Source: Ruminococcaceae bacterium YRB3002
Lineage (GTDB): Bacteria > Bacillota > Clostridia > Saccharofermentanales > Saccharofermentanaceae
Length of the DNA stretch: 39,895 bases
Direction: 5' to 3'
Assembly (NCBI GenBank): GCA_900099715.1
Contig: FMTG01000024.1
Coordinates: 1 to 39,895, forward strand
Shown here: positions 15,128 to 23,453 of the stretch, piece by piece
How the letters are laid out: each line of letters begins with the position of its first letter
Position numbering within the stretch: the first letter of the stretch is position 1
Translations under genes and position numbers: made by a program
Notes under the pieces: model-generated
The model's input: only the letters and a program-made list of their open reading frames with translations
The model's database searches: none
What the model was told of the DNA's origin: nothing

Positions 15128-16066
15128 TCAATTGTAAGAAACCACGTATCCAAGCTGAATATCATTGCCACTACCATCATTTCCTCGTGAATCGTTGTAA
15201 TGCACATTTTTAATCTTAAGATCTGTCATTGGCTGATCCCAACTGTTATTACTACCAGTATATGTTATTGTAAATGTATTGCCATCTCTCTTTATAGAAT
15301 ACATCCAACCGCCATCGACCTGTATGTCCTCTTTCCATCCGGAAATATAGTCATTATAGAAAGTAATCGTAGCTTTTCGAATAGGTTCTCCTCCGTTTGA
15401 AACATTGAAAGATCCAAGGGCTGTATCTCCGCCACCGCCTACAGTGCCACTAATTGTGGATGCTCCCTGAGGAATACAACTGCTACCATCTGCGTTTCCA
15501 CCTGTGGGAGTCTCTGACGGAGTTGTTGTCGGAGGTGCAGATGTTGCAGCAGCTGAAGTCGTTGTTGACTGGTTGTTATTATTATTGGTGTTGTTGTTAT
15601 TGTTATTGTTGTTACTGTTGTTATTGTTGTTATTAGTCTCGGGCCTCAGCTCAGGATGCTTTTGATAGTATTCTTCCAACTTCGCAGCCTTCTCTTCCGC
15701 ACTCAGATTGATCTGATATGCAATAACATTGCCATCTTCGTCTTTCCAAACACGAATATTACTCTTGCCATAGATCTCACAATCTTTATCATATGACGAG
15801 TTTAGATTTGCCTTGGCTGCAGCTTCTGTTGTCTCACTTGATGGAGCATCAGCAGATACGGGAGCACCAAAAAGTCCCTTTACAGTATTACGGGCTTCTA
15901 ATTCCCAAAAGCCGTCTCTGTCGGACATATCATCCAAGTAGTCCCTGTATCTTTTGAGGTCGATCGCGATTCCGACTGATACGGCGCCTGCCAGGATCAC
16001 AATGATCGCGATGACAAGAACCATTTCAGTAAGGGTAAAACCTCTCTTATTGGTTACTTTTCTCAT
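15128..16066 (-). CDS. Type IV prepilin-like surface protein with poly-Asn linker
   Basis: 312 residues. The N-terminus RGFTLTEMVLVIAI (8-21) is a class III prepilin cleavage and methylation motif with the conserved Glu at +5, followed by a hydrophobic helix (to about 35). A helical domain follows, then an extreme poly-Asn/Thr linker (about 143-170), a Thr/Pro stretch and a C-terminal beta domain of about 110 residues rich in Trp, Tyr, Asn and Gly. That domain (for example GWKEDIQVDGGW and GNTFTITYTG) looks like a carbohydrate-binding module; this is a guess. Prepilin peptidase and pilus motor genes are not in the window. AAAGGTGG precedes the ATG. Confidence 0.75.
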   Translation of the reverse strand: MRKVTNKRGFTLTEMVLVIAIIVILAGAVSVGIAIDLKRYRDYLDDMSDRDGFWELEARNTVKGLFGAPVSADAPSSETTEAAAKANLNSSYDKDCEIYGKSNIRVWKDEDGNVIAYQINLSAEEKAAKLEEYYQKHPELRPETNNNNNNSNNNNNNNNTNNNNNQSTTTSAAATSAPPTTTPSETPTGGNADGSSCIPQGASTISGTVGGGGDTALGSFNVSNGGEPIRKATITFYNDYISGWKEDIQVDGGWMYSIKRDGNTFTITYTGSNNSWDQPMTDLKIKNVHYNDSRGNDGSGNDIQLGYVVSYN

Positions 16067-16106
16067 AATTTACCACCTTTCAGCACAAAGGCACATATTA
16101 TTAAGT

Positions 16107-16136
16107 ATTATAAAATCTTTGACAGATGTAAATCAA
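16107..16136 (-). promoter_or_regulatory. Promoter of the prepilin-like gene
   Basis: Minus-strand TTGATT (16131-16136) and TATAAT (16107-16112) with an 18-base spacer, about 40 bases upstream of the start codon. Confidence 0.5.
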
Positions 16137-16176
16137 TAGGTTTATTTCACAATTTTGTCACATTTTTATGAACATA

Positions 16177-17412
16177 TTATAAAAATGCCCGTACCGCCTT
16201 CACCAGCGCCTCATGCTCATTGGGCATTTCGCCCCTCACATACATCTCGAAAATCCTCTTCAGCACCACACCGACCTCAGGTCCCGGCGCCACGCCAAGC
16301 GCTATTACGTCTTTCCCCGAGATCTCCAGATCTGTAACACCAAAGACAGCCCCGGAAGCCACCAGATCAGACATCACCTTCAGCACCCCGTCACAATCAC
16401 CAGCAGAGGAAGGCTCCGCCGCTCTCCTGAATATCACGGTATCACGGGCCATTTCCACCCCGAGCCGGCTCATAAAAAAGTGAACATCTTCACGTGACGA
16501 AACTATCTCGAGCTCAAGGCCGCCAAGAAGCCCCAGGACCTTATCTCTGATCTCATTTGCATAACGAAGATCACTCAACACCCCGGAAGCCCCATCAACC
16601 CCGCAGGGCAAAAGCAGTGCCGCCAACGCCATTGACAGATCCCGGGAACAGGAACCCGCGCCGCTCAACGCACCCGAGCCACCCAGCCTCTCCAGCACCG
16701 GCACGGTCACCTCCGCATCCACTGACGGCACAAACACAGACAGCACGGGAACTGCCGGACCAAAAACCGAAGCAGCATAAGGCGCCGTCAGGAACCCGTT
16801 AAGCTCCGCGGCGATCCTCTCCCCTGCGATGTTGGCCAGCAGGGGCGCGCAGGAGACCATGGCATCATAAGTAGACGGCTCTATGTCAAATCCGGTCTGG
16901 GCAGCAAACCTTACGCCACGCAGGATCCGGAGGGCGTCCTCGCGGAAGCGGATTTTCGCGTCGCCGACAGCGCGGATGATGCCGGAAGCGATGTCAGCGA
17001 GGCCTCCGACATCGTCGCGGACACACCCGTCCTTATCCAGATACATGGCGTTCATGGTGAAGTCGCGGCGCGCCACATCGCCACATATATCACGCGTGAA
17101 TGTCACGCTGTCAGGGTGTCTGGAATCCGAGTAACCGCCGTCGATCCTGTAGGTGGTTATCTCCACGGTAACGCCGTCCACCAGCGCCATGACGGTGCCG
17201 TGCTTGAGGCCTGTGGGCAGATACCTGATGCCGTGGGAAGTAAGAACATCAATAGTCTCGGACGGCATGGCAGATGTGGTCACGTCGTAATCGGACGGGA
17301 TGCGGCCCATTACAAGATCGCGCACGGCGCCTCCGACCACGTAACACTCGTAGCCGGCTGATGTCAGCATGTCCAGCACTTTGATGCAGTATGAGGGAAT
17401 ATCGTATCTCAC
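16177..17412 (-). CDS. cca: CCA tRNA nucleotidyltransferase
   Basis: 411 residues. The enzyme adds or repairs the 3' CCA end of tRNAs. Class II signatures are clear: VVGGAVRDLVMGRIPSDYDV (about 25-44) with the catalytic DYD carboxylates, RRDFTMNAM (the flexible loop motif, about 114-122), EDALRILRGVRFA and a GERIAAEL segment. The C-terminal helical half is normal in length, and no HD motif is evident in it. The start overlaps the stop of the iron-ADH-like gene as ATGA, so they form a coupled pair. No Rho-independent terminator is obvious after it. Confidence 0.93.
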   Translation of the reverse strand: MRYDIPSYCIKVLDMLTSAGYECYVVGGAVRDLVMGRIPSDYDVTTSAMPSETIDVLTSHGIRYLPTGLKHGTVMALVDGVTVEITTYRIDGGYSDSRHPDSVTFTRDICGDVARRDFTMNAMYLDKDGCVRDDVGGLADIASGIIRAVGDAKIRFREDALRILRGVRFAAQTGFDIEPSTYDAMVSCAPLLANIAGERIAAELNGFLTAPYAASVFGPAVPVLSVFVPSVDAEVTVPVLERLGGSGALSGAGSCSRDLSMALAALLLPCGVDGASGVLSDLRYANEIRDKVLGLLGGLELEIVSSREDVHFFMSRLGVEMARDTVIFRRAAEPSSAGDCDGVLKVMSDLVASGAVFGVTDLEISGKDVIALGVAPGPEVGVVLKRIFEMYVRGEMPNEHEALVKAVRAFL

Positions 17413-18581
17413 AGTGTACGCAGGATGTTAACGAGCCTGTCGGTGGTGATCCTGGGCAGATAGCCGAACTCGGCAAGTGACCTTCTGGTGTCCTCAGCGA
17501 TCTTCTGGCAGTCCTCGGGTGTCATCATGGGAACCTGGTAATCCGGCATATTCTTCTTATAGATGTCGCCAACGGACTCGATGAAGGACTGGGCTGCGCT
17601 GACCGTATCGAGGGACGTCGTGCAGAAATGCTGGGACCTGGCCAGCTCCGCAATGTCCTCGGCATAGAACTCCATCAGCTCCCTCAGCACGCCCACGAGG
17701 ATCCTTCCCATGCCCGCGCCGTAATCGCAGTTATACTTCAGCTGCATGTGATGCATTATGAAGTATGTGTAACCGAAGCCGAGCCTCGTGGTTGACAGGC
17801 CTGCGTAGAAACCGCCCGTCGCCACTTTTGTCTGAAGATAGCCGTCCACCTTGTCGGCCATCAGGTTGTTCAGCCTCCCGAAAACCTTATAGATCGCCAC
17901 GGCCGCGTCAGCCTTGTAGTCCGGGTAATTCGCAGCCCAGGGCGACAGATATGCTTCAATAGCCACGCACAGGGCGTTCAGTGCCGAGAAGCTCGCCATA
18001 TCAGAATTGTTGCGCATCATCATGTCGGAATCGATGACCACTATATGGGGCAGCATGATCTGGCTGAAGCAGGTGTACCACCTGCCCGATTCGTGGTCGT
18101 AGAAGGAGCACTCCGGCATCGACGCGGCAGGCGTATTATCAACTTCGATGGCCACCAGTGTCTTGATGTCATACTTGATGTTGCCTATGCCCTCATAAGA
18201 AGTAGCCTTGTCGGGGTTCGTGTTGCATACGGCGACCATCTTGGCGACGGCGATATCGTACCTGTTGCCGATGACAACGATAGTGTCGCAGTTGTATTCC
18301 TTATATGTGGAGAGGGCGGCATCGATATCACGCGTATCAGCCACGATGTTGCGCCGCTGGTACTTGAAGGTACGCAGTCCCGCCTCATTGTACTTGTTGA
18401 TGACATTCTCGACGGACCTGTAGTCAAAGATAGTCTTGTTGGATATGAAGAGCACCCTCTTGGAGCCGCGTTCCTTAAGATCCCCTGCGATGGCGCCGGC
18501 AGCTCCCTTGTCGATATACAGGGTCTGCGGTGTTACACCATCCTTGAGAGTACTCTTAACGAAATTGAGCTTGCCTGACAT
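17409..18581 (-). CDS. Iron-alcohol-dehydrogenase-fold protein without metal ligands
   Basis: 390 residues with the overall layout of group III iron-dependent alcohol dehydrogenases: an N-terminal nucleotide-binding half and an all-helical C-terminal half. The segment ALNALCVAIEAY aligns with the family's ALDALxHAIEGY, and GYTYFIMHHMQLKYNCDYG with VHGMAHPLGAFYNTPHG. All four metal ligands (Asp, His, His, His) are replaced: Asn202, Val206, Tyr273 and Tyr287. Only the catalytic-relay His (His277) remains. The NAD loop GGGSxxDxAK reads GNRYDIAVAK (105-114). A dehydrogenase role is therefore unlikely. Coupling to cca (4-base overlap) could hint at a housekeeping link, but none is known. The upstream promoter has an extended -10. 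Confidence 0.75.
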   Translation of the reverse strand: MSGKLNFVKSTLKDGVTPQTLYIDKGAAGAIAGDLKERGSKRVLFISNKTIFDYRSVENVINKYNEAGLRTFKYQRRNIVADTRDIDAALSTYKEYNCDTIVVIGNRYDIAVAKMVAVCNTNPDKATSYEGIGNIKYDIKTLVAIEVDNTPAASMPECSFYDHESGRWYTCFSQIMLPHIVVIDSDMMMRNNSDMASFSALNALCVAIEAYLSPWAANYPDYKADAAVAIYKVFGRLNNLMADKVDGYLQTKVATGGFYAGLSTTRLGFGYTYFIMHHMQLKYNCDYGAGMGRILVGVLRELMEFYAEDIAELARSQHFCTTSLDTVSAAQSFIESVGDIYKKNMPDYQVPMMTPEDCQKIAEDTRRSLAEFGYLPRITTDRLVNILRTL

Positions 18582-18613
18582 ATTAAGTAAGTCCGTCCTT
18601 CATTAGTAATTAA

Positions 18614-18622
18614 ATTATAACA
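18614..18622 (-). promoter_or_regulatory. Extended -10 promoter of the iron-ADH-like gene
   Basis: Minus strand TGTTATAAT at 18622-18614, 33 bases before the start codon. No good -35 box. A second TATAAT on the plus strand (18644-18649) may serve the divergent GH31-like gene. Confidence 0.5.
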
Positions 18623-18695
18623 TCATCTGCGAACAAAATATCATATAATCAAAGTAATTTGGTTGAGTTAACAGCAGAATAACGGGAGGTCCAAT

Positions 18696-20903
18696 ATGTA
18701 CAGTCTTACCAAATACGCCCGCACCCTGAACGAGATCACAGCTTCAGACAATACCCTGTCACTGGGACTCATAATGACGGAATTTGCCGAGAGCCCCCTT
18801 ACCGAGAGCGGAAAGGAGAACGGCAGGATGAAGGTAACCTTAAGTTCTCCCCAGTCGGGACTGATCAAGGTGACTGCGCAGGTCAGGTATCTCGGCAAGG
18901 ATACTACACAGGTCATCAGTACCCGCCCTTCGGGTTCCGGAATAATCGATAACGACGAGAACTCCGTTATATTCAAGTCCGGCATGCTGGAGGCGAAGAT
19001 CAATAAGACCGGTACGTTCAGGATCGTTATAAGCTATTGCGGAATACCGATCACTGCCACTTCGTTAAATGCTTTTTTCGCGTCGAGAAGGCCTGATCCT
19101 TATACGGGCGTGTGCTTTGACATCGCTCCGGGCGAGTCATGCTTCGGCCTTGGCGGCTCGGGGACCATAGACCTGATCGGGCGCAAGGAAGAGACGAACA
19201 ACATGAACGAGAGCGCCGCTTTCAACAAGGTGCCTTTCTTCGTGTCCTCAAGGGGCTACGGAGTATTTGTCAATTCGTGCGGATCGGTGAAGTTTGATTT
19301 CGCGTCGCAGAGCGGATCCATCTCCATCGCCCAGGAGGGCGAGACGATCGAGTTCTTCATCATGGCCGGCAACACTCCCACCGAGGTCATCGCCACATAC
19401 ACGGGACTTCTGGGAAGGGACGACACCATAAACTCCCTGAGCAACGGCATCGCCATCAACTACGGCAATAACTACGACTACACATATGAGAGCATCCTGA
19501 GCGACCTGGATCAGGCGCAGGATCTGGGCATCACGATTTCCGAACTGTGGCTTGGCACGGGCTTCCTTGCTAAGAACGCCAGGACCGGCTACACATGGGA
19601 TGCTGCAAGATTCCCTGATCCCGGCAAGTTCATCCGTAAGATCCATGACCGCGGGATCCTGCTGGGCGTCGCCCTGACACCGTACATCTCTGACGTTACG
19701 CCTGAATTCGTGGAGTGCGTGGACAACGACTACCTCGTAAAGGATTCCGAAGGCAATATCCTTCTTGCCGACTACGACAGCGGATCCATGGCCATCATCG
19801 ATATCCTGAACCAGCAGGCAAGGAACTGGCTCGGTCTCAAGTTCGACTCGATCCTTCACATGGGCATCGATCTTGTGGAGGCAGACTTCAAGTACGAGCT
19901 CCTCAATCAGGACAAGCCCACATCCTACATCAACAACTACGCTTCCACATTCAACATGATCGTCAAGGACTGCGCCGCAAGGTGCATTGGTTCCGACAAG
20001 GATTCCATCATCAGGTCAAGCACATCGGCAGGCGACCAGACAGGTCCCTACCGCAATATCTTCATCAACAAGAATACGGCAAGCTATTCCAGCATGGCAT
20101 GTGCAGTCAACAACGCACTGTCCTACGGCATGTCCGGCTACGGTATCGTGAATATGGACGTTCCGTCCATCGCGGTATCTTCCCCTACCCTCTACACCAG
20201 ATGGGCGCAGCTCGCTATGCTCATGCCTCACTGCAGGCTGCCGGTTCCTTTCTGCAAGGACAGCGAGATGCTCGAGACGCTGAAGCTCGCCTGCCAGATC
20301 AGGAGCGGCCTTCTTGCCTACATCGAGTCCTGCTGCGTTGAGGCTGCCAGCTTCGGTGCGCCGGTCATCCGCCCTATGCAGGTGGAGTTCTCCAACGACA
20401 AGCTGTCCGCCAAGTGCCAGAACCAGTATATGCTCGGCTCCTCCGTAATGGTATGCCCCGTCTTCTCGGGCGCAGGCAACGTGAGCTTCTATGTGCCTTC
20501 CGGCGTGTGGACGAACTATCTGACAAGAGAGGTCATCACGGGACCGAGGATCATCTCCCGCAAGGCTGATATCAAGGAGATCCCGCTGTACATCAGGCCG
20601 AACTCCATCATCACGTCACACACGGGCGATACCATAACCTTCTCCTGCTTCCAGCTGGCGGAGGGCAAGGTCGCTGCGGCTGAGGTTTTCGGGCAGGATA
20701 AGGCTGTATCGGGCGTCGTGAATGTCCTGAGGCAGGGCGACCGCATTACCGTCAAGACAGACGGATTCGGCAGGAGCACGAAGCGCGTGGTCCTCACAGG
20801 CATAACGAATGTTGTCGGCGTATCTGAAGGATTCCCTGACAGCGATCAGTACGGAACGACGATCGAGTTCAGCTCAAGCGAGCTCATCATAACGCTTGGG
20901 TAA
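18696..20903 (+). CDS. GH31-family (alpha-xylosidase-like) protein with altered active site
   Basis: 735 residues, cytoplasmic (no signal peptide). GGGAGG precedes the ATG by 7 bases. Layout follows YicI-type GH31 enzymes: N-terminal beta domain (to about 240), TIM barrel (about 260-560) and C-terminal beta domains, with matching segments such as QYMLGSSVMVCPVFSGAGNVSFYVPSG (as family blocks) and SGLLAYIESCCVEAASFGAPVIRPM. The nucleophile Asp seems kept (Asp397 in EADF). The acid/base Asp of the WGGD box aligns with Lys459/Asn460, HDIGGF is replaced by MDVPSI (487-492) and the RLHG site by RLPV. I infer a non-hydrolytic or changed activity. It ends over the convergent hydrolase gene with a 17-base overlap. 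Confidence 0.75.
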   Translation: MYSLTKYARTLNEITASDNTLSLGLIMTEFAESPLTESGKENGRMKVTLSSPQSGLIKVTAQVRYLGKDTTQVISTRPSGSGIIDNDENSVIFKSGMLEAKINKTGTFRIVISYCGIPITATSLNAFFASRRPDPYTGVCFDIAPGESCFGLGGSGTIDLIGRKEETNNMNESAAFNKVPFFVSSRGYGVFVNSCGSVKFDFASQSGSISIAQEGETIEFFIMAGNTPTEVIATYTGLLGRDDTINSLSNGIAINYGNNYDYTYESILSDLDQAQDLGITISELWLGTGFLAKNARTGYTWDAARFPDPGKFIRKIHDRGILLGVALTPYISDVTPEFVECVDNDYLVKDSEGNILLADYDSGSMAIIDILNQQARNWLGLKFDSILHMGIDLVEADFKYELLNQDKPTSYINNYASTFNMIVKDCAARCIGSDKDSIIRSSTSAGDQTGPYRNIFINKNTASYSSMACAVNNALSYGMSGYGIVNMDVPSIAVSSPTLYTRWAQLAMLMPHCRLPVPFCKDSEMLETLKLACQIRSGLLAYIESCCVEAASFGAPVIRPMQVEFSNDKLSAKCQNQYMLGSSVMVCPVFSGAGNVSFYVPSGVWTNYLTREVITGPRIISRKADIKEIPLYIRPNSIITSHTGDTITFSCFQLAEGKVAAAEVFGQDKAVSGVVNVLRQGDRITVKTDGFGRSTKRVVLTGITNVVGVSEGFPDSDQYGTTIEFSSSELIITLG

Positions 20904-21822
20904 AGAAATCGTCGATATCCTTAAAGTATTCGGCTCTCACCGGCTCGTGCTGTATCTCATGACGGTACGGGCCGTAGTCTTTTGACTTGACCGGAGCGCC
21001 CTTCTCTTCCATGGCCTTGATGACCTTTCTGACACCTTCGCCGTATGAGCCCACCGGATCGTCGTCACCGTATGTGAAGAAGATTGGAGCCAGCGCCAGG
21101 TTGTTGTAGGCCTCGCTGCTCTGAATGAATTCCACCAGCGTGAACAGGTCGTAGAATCCCTTGCCGGTGAACGTGAATCCGAGCATGTCATCCCTCATGT
21201 AATCGGCAACTTCCTCGGGGTCGGTGGATATCCAGTCAAAGACCGTAAGCCTGTTCTTCACCCTCTTGTTGTAGCTCCCGAAAGCCGCCGCATTCACAAG
21301 GTTTGCCGGTTTTTTCTTGCTTGCCATGGACGCCAGGAACTTGGCGAATCCCACCGCCGGATTCGGCCCCATGGTGGACGAGATCACATAAGCATCGAAC
21401 TCGCCGCTGTACTTGGGCAGCGAATAGACCGCCCTCGCCACGAAAGACCCCATCGAATGCCCGTAAAGCACGTACGTAAGGTCCGCTCCGAACCGCTCTT
21501 TCGCCTTGTTGTGCATCTTCAGCACATCGCCTATCGTCTTGAATATCGCGCCCTTATCCTCACCGAAATACCCAAGCGGCATGTCATTATCCTTATTCAG
21601 CGCGTACGTCCCGCCATGCCCCAGCATATCCATGCCGCACACATGCCAGCCGCACTCATTCAGGAACGCTATCATCTCCTCATACCGGCCGATATACTCC
21701 GCCATCCCGTGGCAGATCTGGATCACGCCCTTCGGCTGCGCCTCCTCCGTCGGGTAGAAATACCCCTGAACCTTATTCCCTCCCCCTATCGACGCCTCGA
21801 AAACAACGTTCTCCTTCTGCAT
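20887..21822 (-). CDS. Alpha/beta hydrolase, lysophospholipase/monoacylglycerol-lipase type
   Basis: 311 residues, cytoplasmic. The Ser-aminopeptidase-type hydrolase fold is visible: VIQICHGMAEYIGRYEEM (oxyanion region with HGMAE), GMDMLGHG, the nucleophile elbow GHSMGS with Ser123, the acid in FFTYGDDDPVG and the His in YRHEIQHE near the C-terminus. These fit the monoglyceride lipase / lysophospholipase group (Hydrolase_4), so it probably cleaves a small ester. The catalytic triad appears intact, unlike several neighbours. GGAGG is 8 bases before the ATG. It is followed by the overlapping 3' end of the GH31-like gene on the other strand. Confidence 0.85.
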   Translation of the reverse strand: MQKENVVFEASIGGGNKVQGYFYPTEEAQPKGVIQICHGMAEYIGRYEEMIAFLNECGWHVCGMDMLGHGGTYALNKDNDMPLGYFGEDKGAIFKTIGDVLKMHNKAKERFGADLTYVLYGHSMGSFVARAVYSLPKYSGEFDAYVISSTMGPNPAVGFAKFLASMASKKKPANLVNAAAFGSYNKRVKNRLTVFDWISTDPEEVADYMRDDMLGFTFTGKGFYDLFTLVEFIQSSEAYNNLALAPIFFTYGDDDPVGSYGEGVRKVIKAMEEKGAPVKSKDYGPYRHEIQHEPVRAEYFKDIDDFFTQAL

Positions 21823-21871
21823 GACGTATCCCTCCGGTGTGTGGTGTTGTGTGATTTGTGTGTTTGGTGTG

Positions 21872-22573
21872 TTACCTGCGCCTGCCGCCCCTCATCATCA
21901 GCAGCCTGACCAGCGTTGCCGCCGAGCTCGCCAGCGCAATGGCATACGTATCACCCGCAGCCCACAGCAGTTTCTTTGCCGCTCCAAGCTGGTCCTGCGA
22001 CACCCACCCGAACTGCTGCATAGCCTTCCATCCGCGCTTGCTGGCATCCCTCTCGATCCACAGCGTCACCGCATAGAAAATGACCGCAACACTGTACATA
22101 ACGATACCGATCGTGGAGACCGTGTAACCAAAGCCGTTGCCCAGATTCCTCTCAAGAAAGTGGGAGATCAGCACACCCGCGATAGTCACGTAGACTCCCG
22201 CTGTCGAGCAGAAATTGACAGCCGGCGCTATCGCCTGCCTCACCTTGTACGCCCCCATTCCCTTGGCATCCTGCAGCGCATGACCCGCCTCATGGCAGGC
22301 GATGGCCACAGCCGCAATGGAGTTCTGGTTGTAAGTAGTATCCGACAGGTTGATCGTCCCCTCTTTGGAGTTATAGCAGTCAGTAAGGCTGCCGTCGATA
22401 TGCTTGACGACCATTCCGTAAACTTCATTCTCCTTGAGCATCTGATCCACAGCCTCGTTCGCCGTGATCCCGCTGGCCACAGGCACTTTGGAGTACTTTG
22501 CCACGAGGCTCTTGAGCCTCGACTGGATGATGAGGCTCACCAGAAAGATGACTATCATTATTATGTAGAACAT
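21872..22573 (-). CDS. Zinc membrane metallopeptidase, YugP family
   Basis: 233 residues. The zinc-binding HEAGH is at 94-98 (ACHEAGHALQDA). An N-terminal membrane helix (2-17), a conserved GITANEAVDQMLKENEV region and two or more C-terminal helices match the neutral zinc metallopeptidase family of Firmicutes (Peptidase_M_neutral, YugP). Its substrate is unknown. The start at 22573 is chosen because GGGAGG lies 7 bases upstream; an in-frame ATG further upstream would run through the repeat unit. It lies only 50 bases before the hydrolase gene and is probably in one transcript with it. Confidence 0.9.
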   Translation of the reverse strand: MFYIIMIVIFLVSLIIQSRLKSLVAKYSKVPVASGITANEAVDQMLKENEVYGMVVKHIDGSLTDCYNSKEGTINLSDTTYNQNSIAAVAIACHEAGHALQDAKGMGAYKVRQAIAPAVNFCSTAGVYVTIAGVLISHFLERNLGNGFGYTVSTIGIVMYSVAVIFYAVTLWIERDASKRGWKAMQQFGWVSQDQLGAAKKLLWAAGDTYAIALASSAATLVRLLMMRGGRRR

Positions 22574-22590
22574 AGCATGCCTCCCAAAAT

Positions 22591-22716
22591 GTGAAATGGG
22601 GACGGTTCTCAATTGTCACATTTTTCGCGTTTTTACATAGGAATTATGCCACAAAAATCCCCGTTTTGCTATATTTACGGGCGTTGCAAGCGCGTTCAGA
22701 CCTGTCCCCCTGTCAC
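22591..22716. repeat. 126-bp MITE-like REP doublet, unit 1
   Basis: Ends GTGAAATGGGGACGG (left) and, reading the other strand, GTGACAGGGGGACAG (right) are imperfect inverted repeats. The interior matches unit 2 (23090-23215), for example ATTATGCCACA and TTTTGCTAT. Its right end holds the stop codon of the 92-residue membrane protein. Such REP-like sequences are commonly mobilised by Y1 (RAYT-type) transposases; none is visible here. Confidence 0.75.
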
Positions 22717-22991
22717 AATCCAAAGCTGAATATCGCGACCACATACAACCCGATGATCGAGATATTCGACAGCAGATCAAATATCCCCAGAACAAGAACT
22801 GCTTTGCTGTCCTTGGCCAGCACCCTGCCGACGGCAAACACCACGCCGCCCATAAGGGCCAGCAGCATGGTGACGATACGCACCGCGCCTATCGCGGGAA
22901 AAGTAATATCAACAGCGAGCAGCGCGAAAAAGATAACCGCCGATATAATGGGAATACACGATAATATGATTGACAATGTTTTACGGTTCAT
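22713..22991 (-). CDS. Small three-helix membrane protein, unknown function
   Basis: 92 residues with GGAGG 9 bases before the ATG. Three hydrophobic helices (about 5-27, 32-54 and 66-89) with short loops account for nearly the whole protein. No family recognised. The last codons TTG-TGA merge into the repeat unit at 22591-22716, so the C-terminus may have been trimmed or altered by the insertion. It is followed, after the repeat, by the YugP-type peptidase gene in the same direction. Confidence 0.7.
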   Translation of the reverse strand: MNRKTLSIILSCIPIISAVIFFALLAVDITFPAIGAVRIVTMLLALMGGVVFAVGRVLAKDSKAVLVLGIFDLLSNISIIGLYVVAIFSFGL

Positions 22992-23089
22992 GATAAATAC
23001 CTCCGATCCTTAAACCGCCACCGAAGATACTACGACCCGGACCGCGAATCAAGTGCAGTTATCAAATCATAAGGAAATCTTAAACAAAT

Positions 23090-23215
23090 GTGAAATGGGG
23101 ACGGTTCCTTTTTCACCTTTTTCGTGTTGTCACACAGAGTGATTATGCCACAGGAATCCCCATTTTGCTATGTCTTTGAATGTTACATGTGCGTTAAGAA
23201 CTGTCCCTTTTTCAC
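23090..23215. repeat. 126-bp MITE-like REP doublet, unit 2
   Basis: Same length as unit 1. Ends GTGAAATGGGGACGG and, on the other strand, GTGAAAAAGGGACAG. It lies in the non-coding stretch 22992-23453. A further half-site (GAAAAAGGAACCGTCCC) follows at 23225-23241 at the edge of R3. Confidence 0.75.
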
Positions 23216-23221
23216 CATTTT

Positions 23222-23453
23222 GATGAAAAAGGAACCGTCCCAAATTCATCAGTAGTTTCACATCCAGAAATCAGGATACAAATCCCGACTGAACCTCCGA
23301 CTATAGGTCGGGCATTCAGTCGGGATTTCGTTGAATATCTTACCAAGGTAACCAGCTTCGTAACCACCGAAGGGCGAGCGCTGCCCTTGCGAGCGGACTT
23401 ACCGCAGGAGCGAAGCGACGAGGACTGAAGCGAGCAAGCGGTCGCGAGCCCTT
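23222..23453 (-). repeat. R3: repeat mosaic after the membrane-protein gene
   Basis: Read leftward from the stop codon: GC-rich core (23451-23372), then the CTTCGGT...CCGACTGAATGCCCGACC segment (about 23371-23280), then a REP end (23241-23225). In R1 the CCGACT segment lies before the core, here it lies after it, so module order differs. Confidence 0.8.

Noticed and set aside
22574-22612. Longer N-terminus for the YugP-type peptidase
   Set aside because: The extra 13 codons come from the repeat unit, and the ATG at 22573 has the ribosome binding site and a membrane helix right after it.
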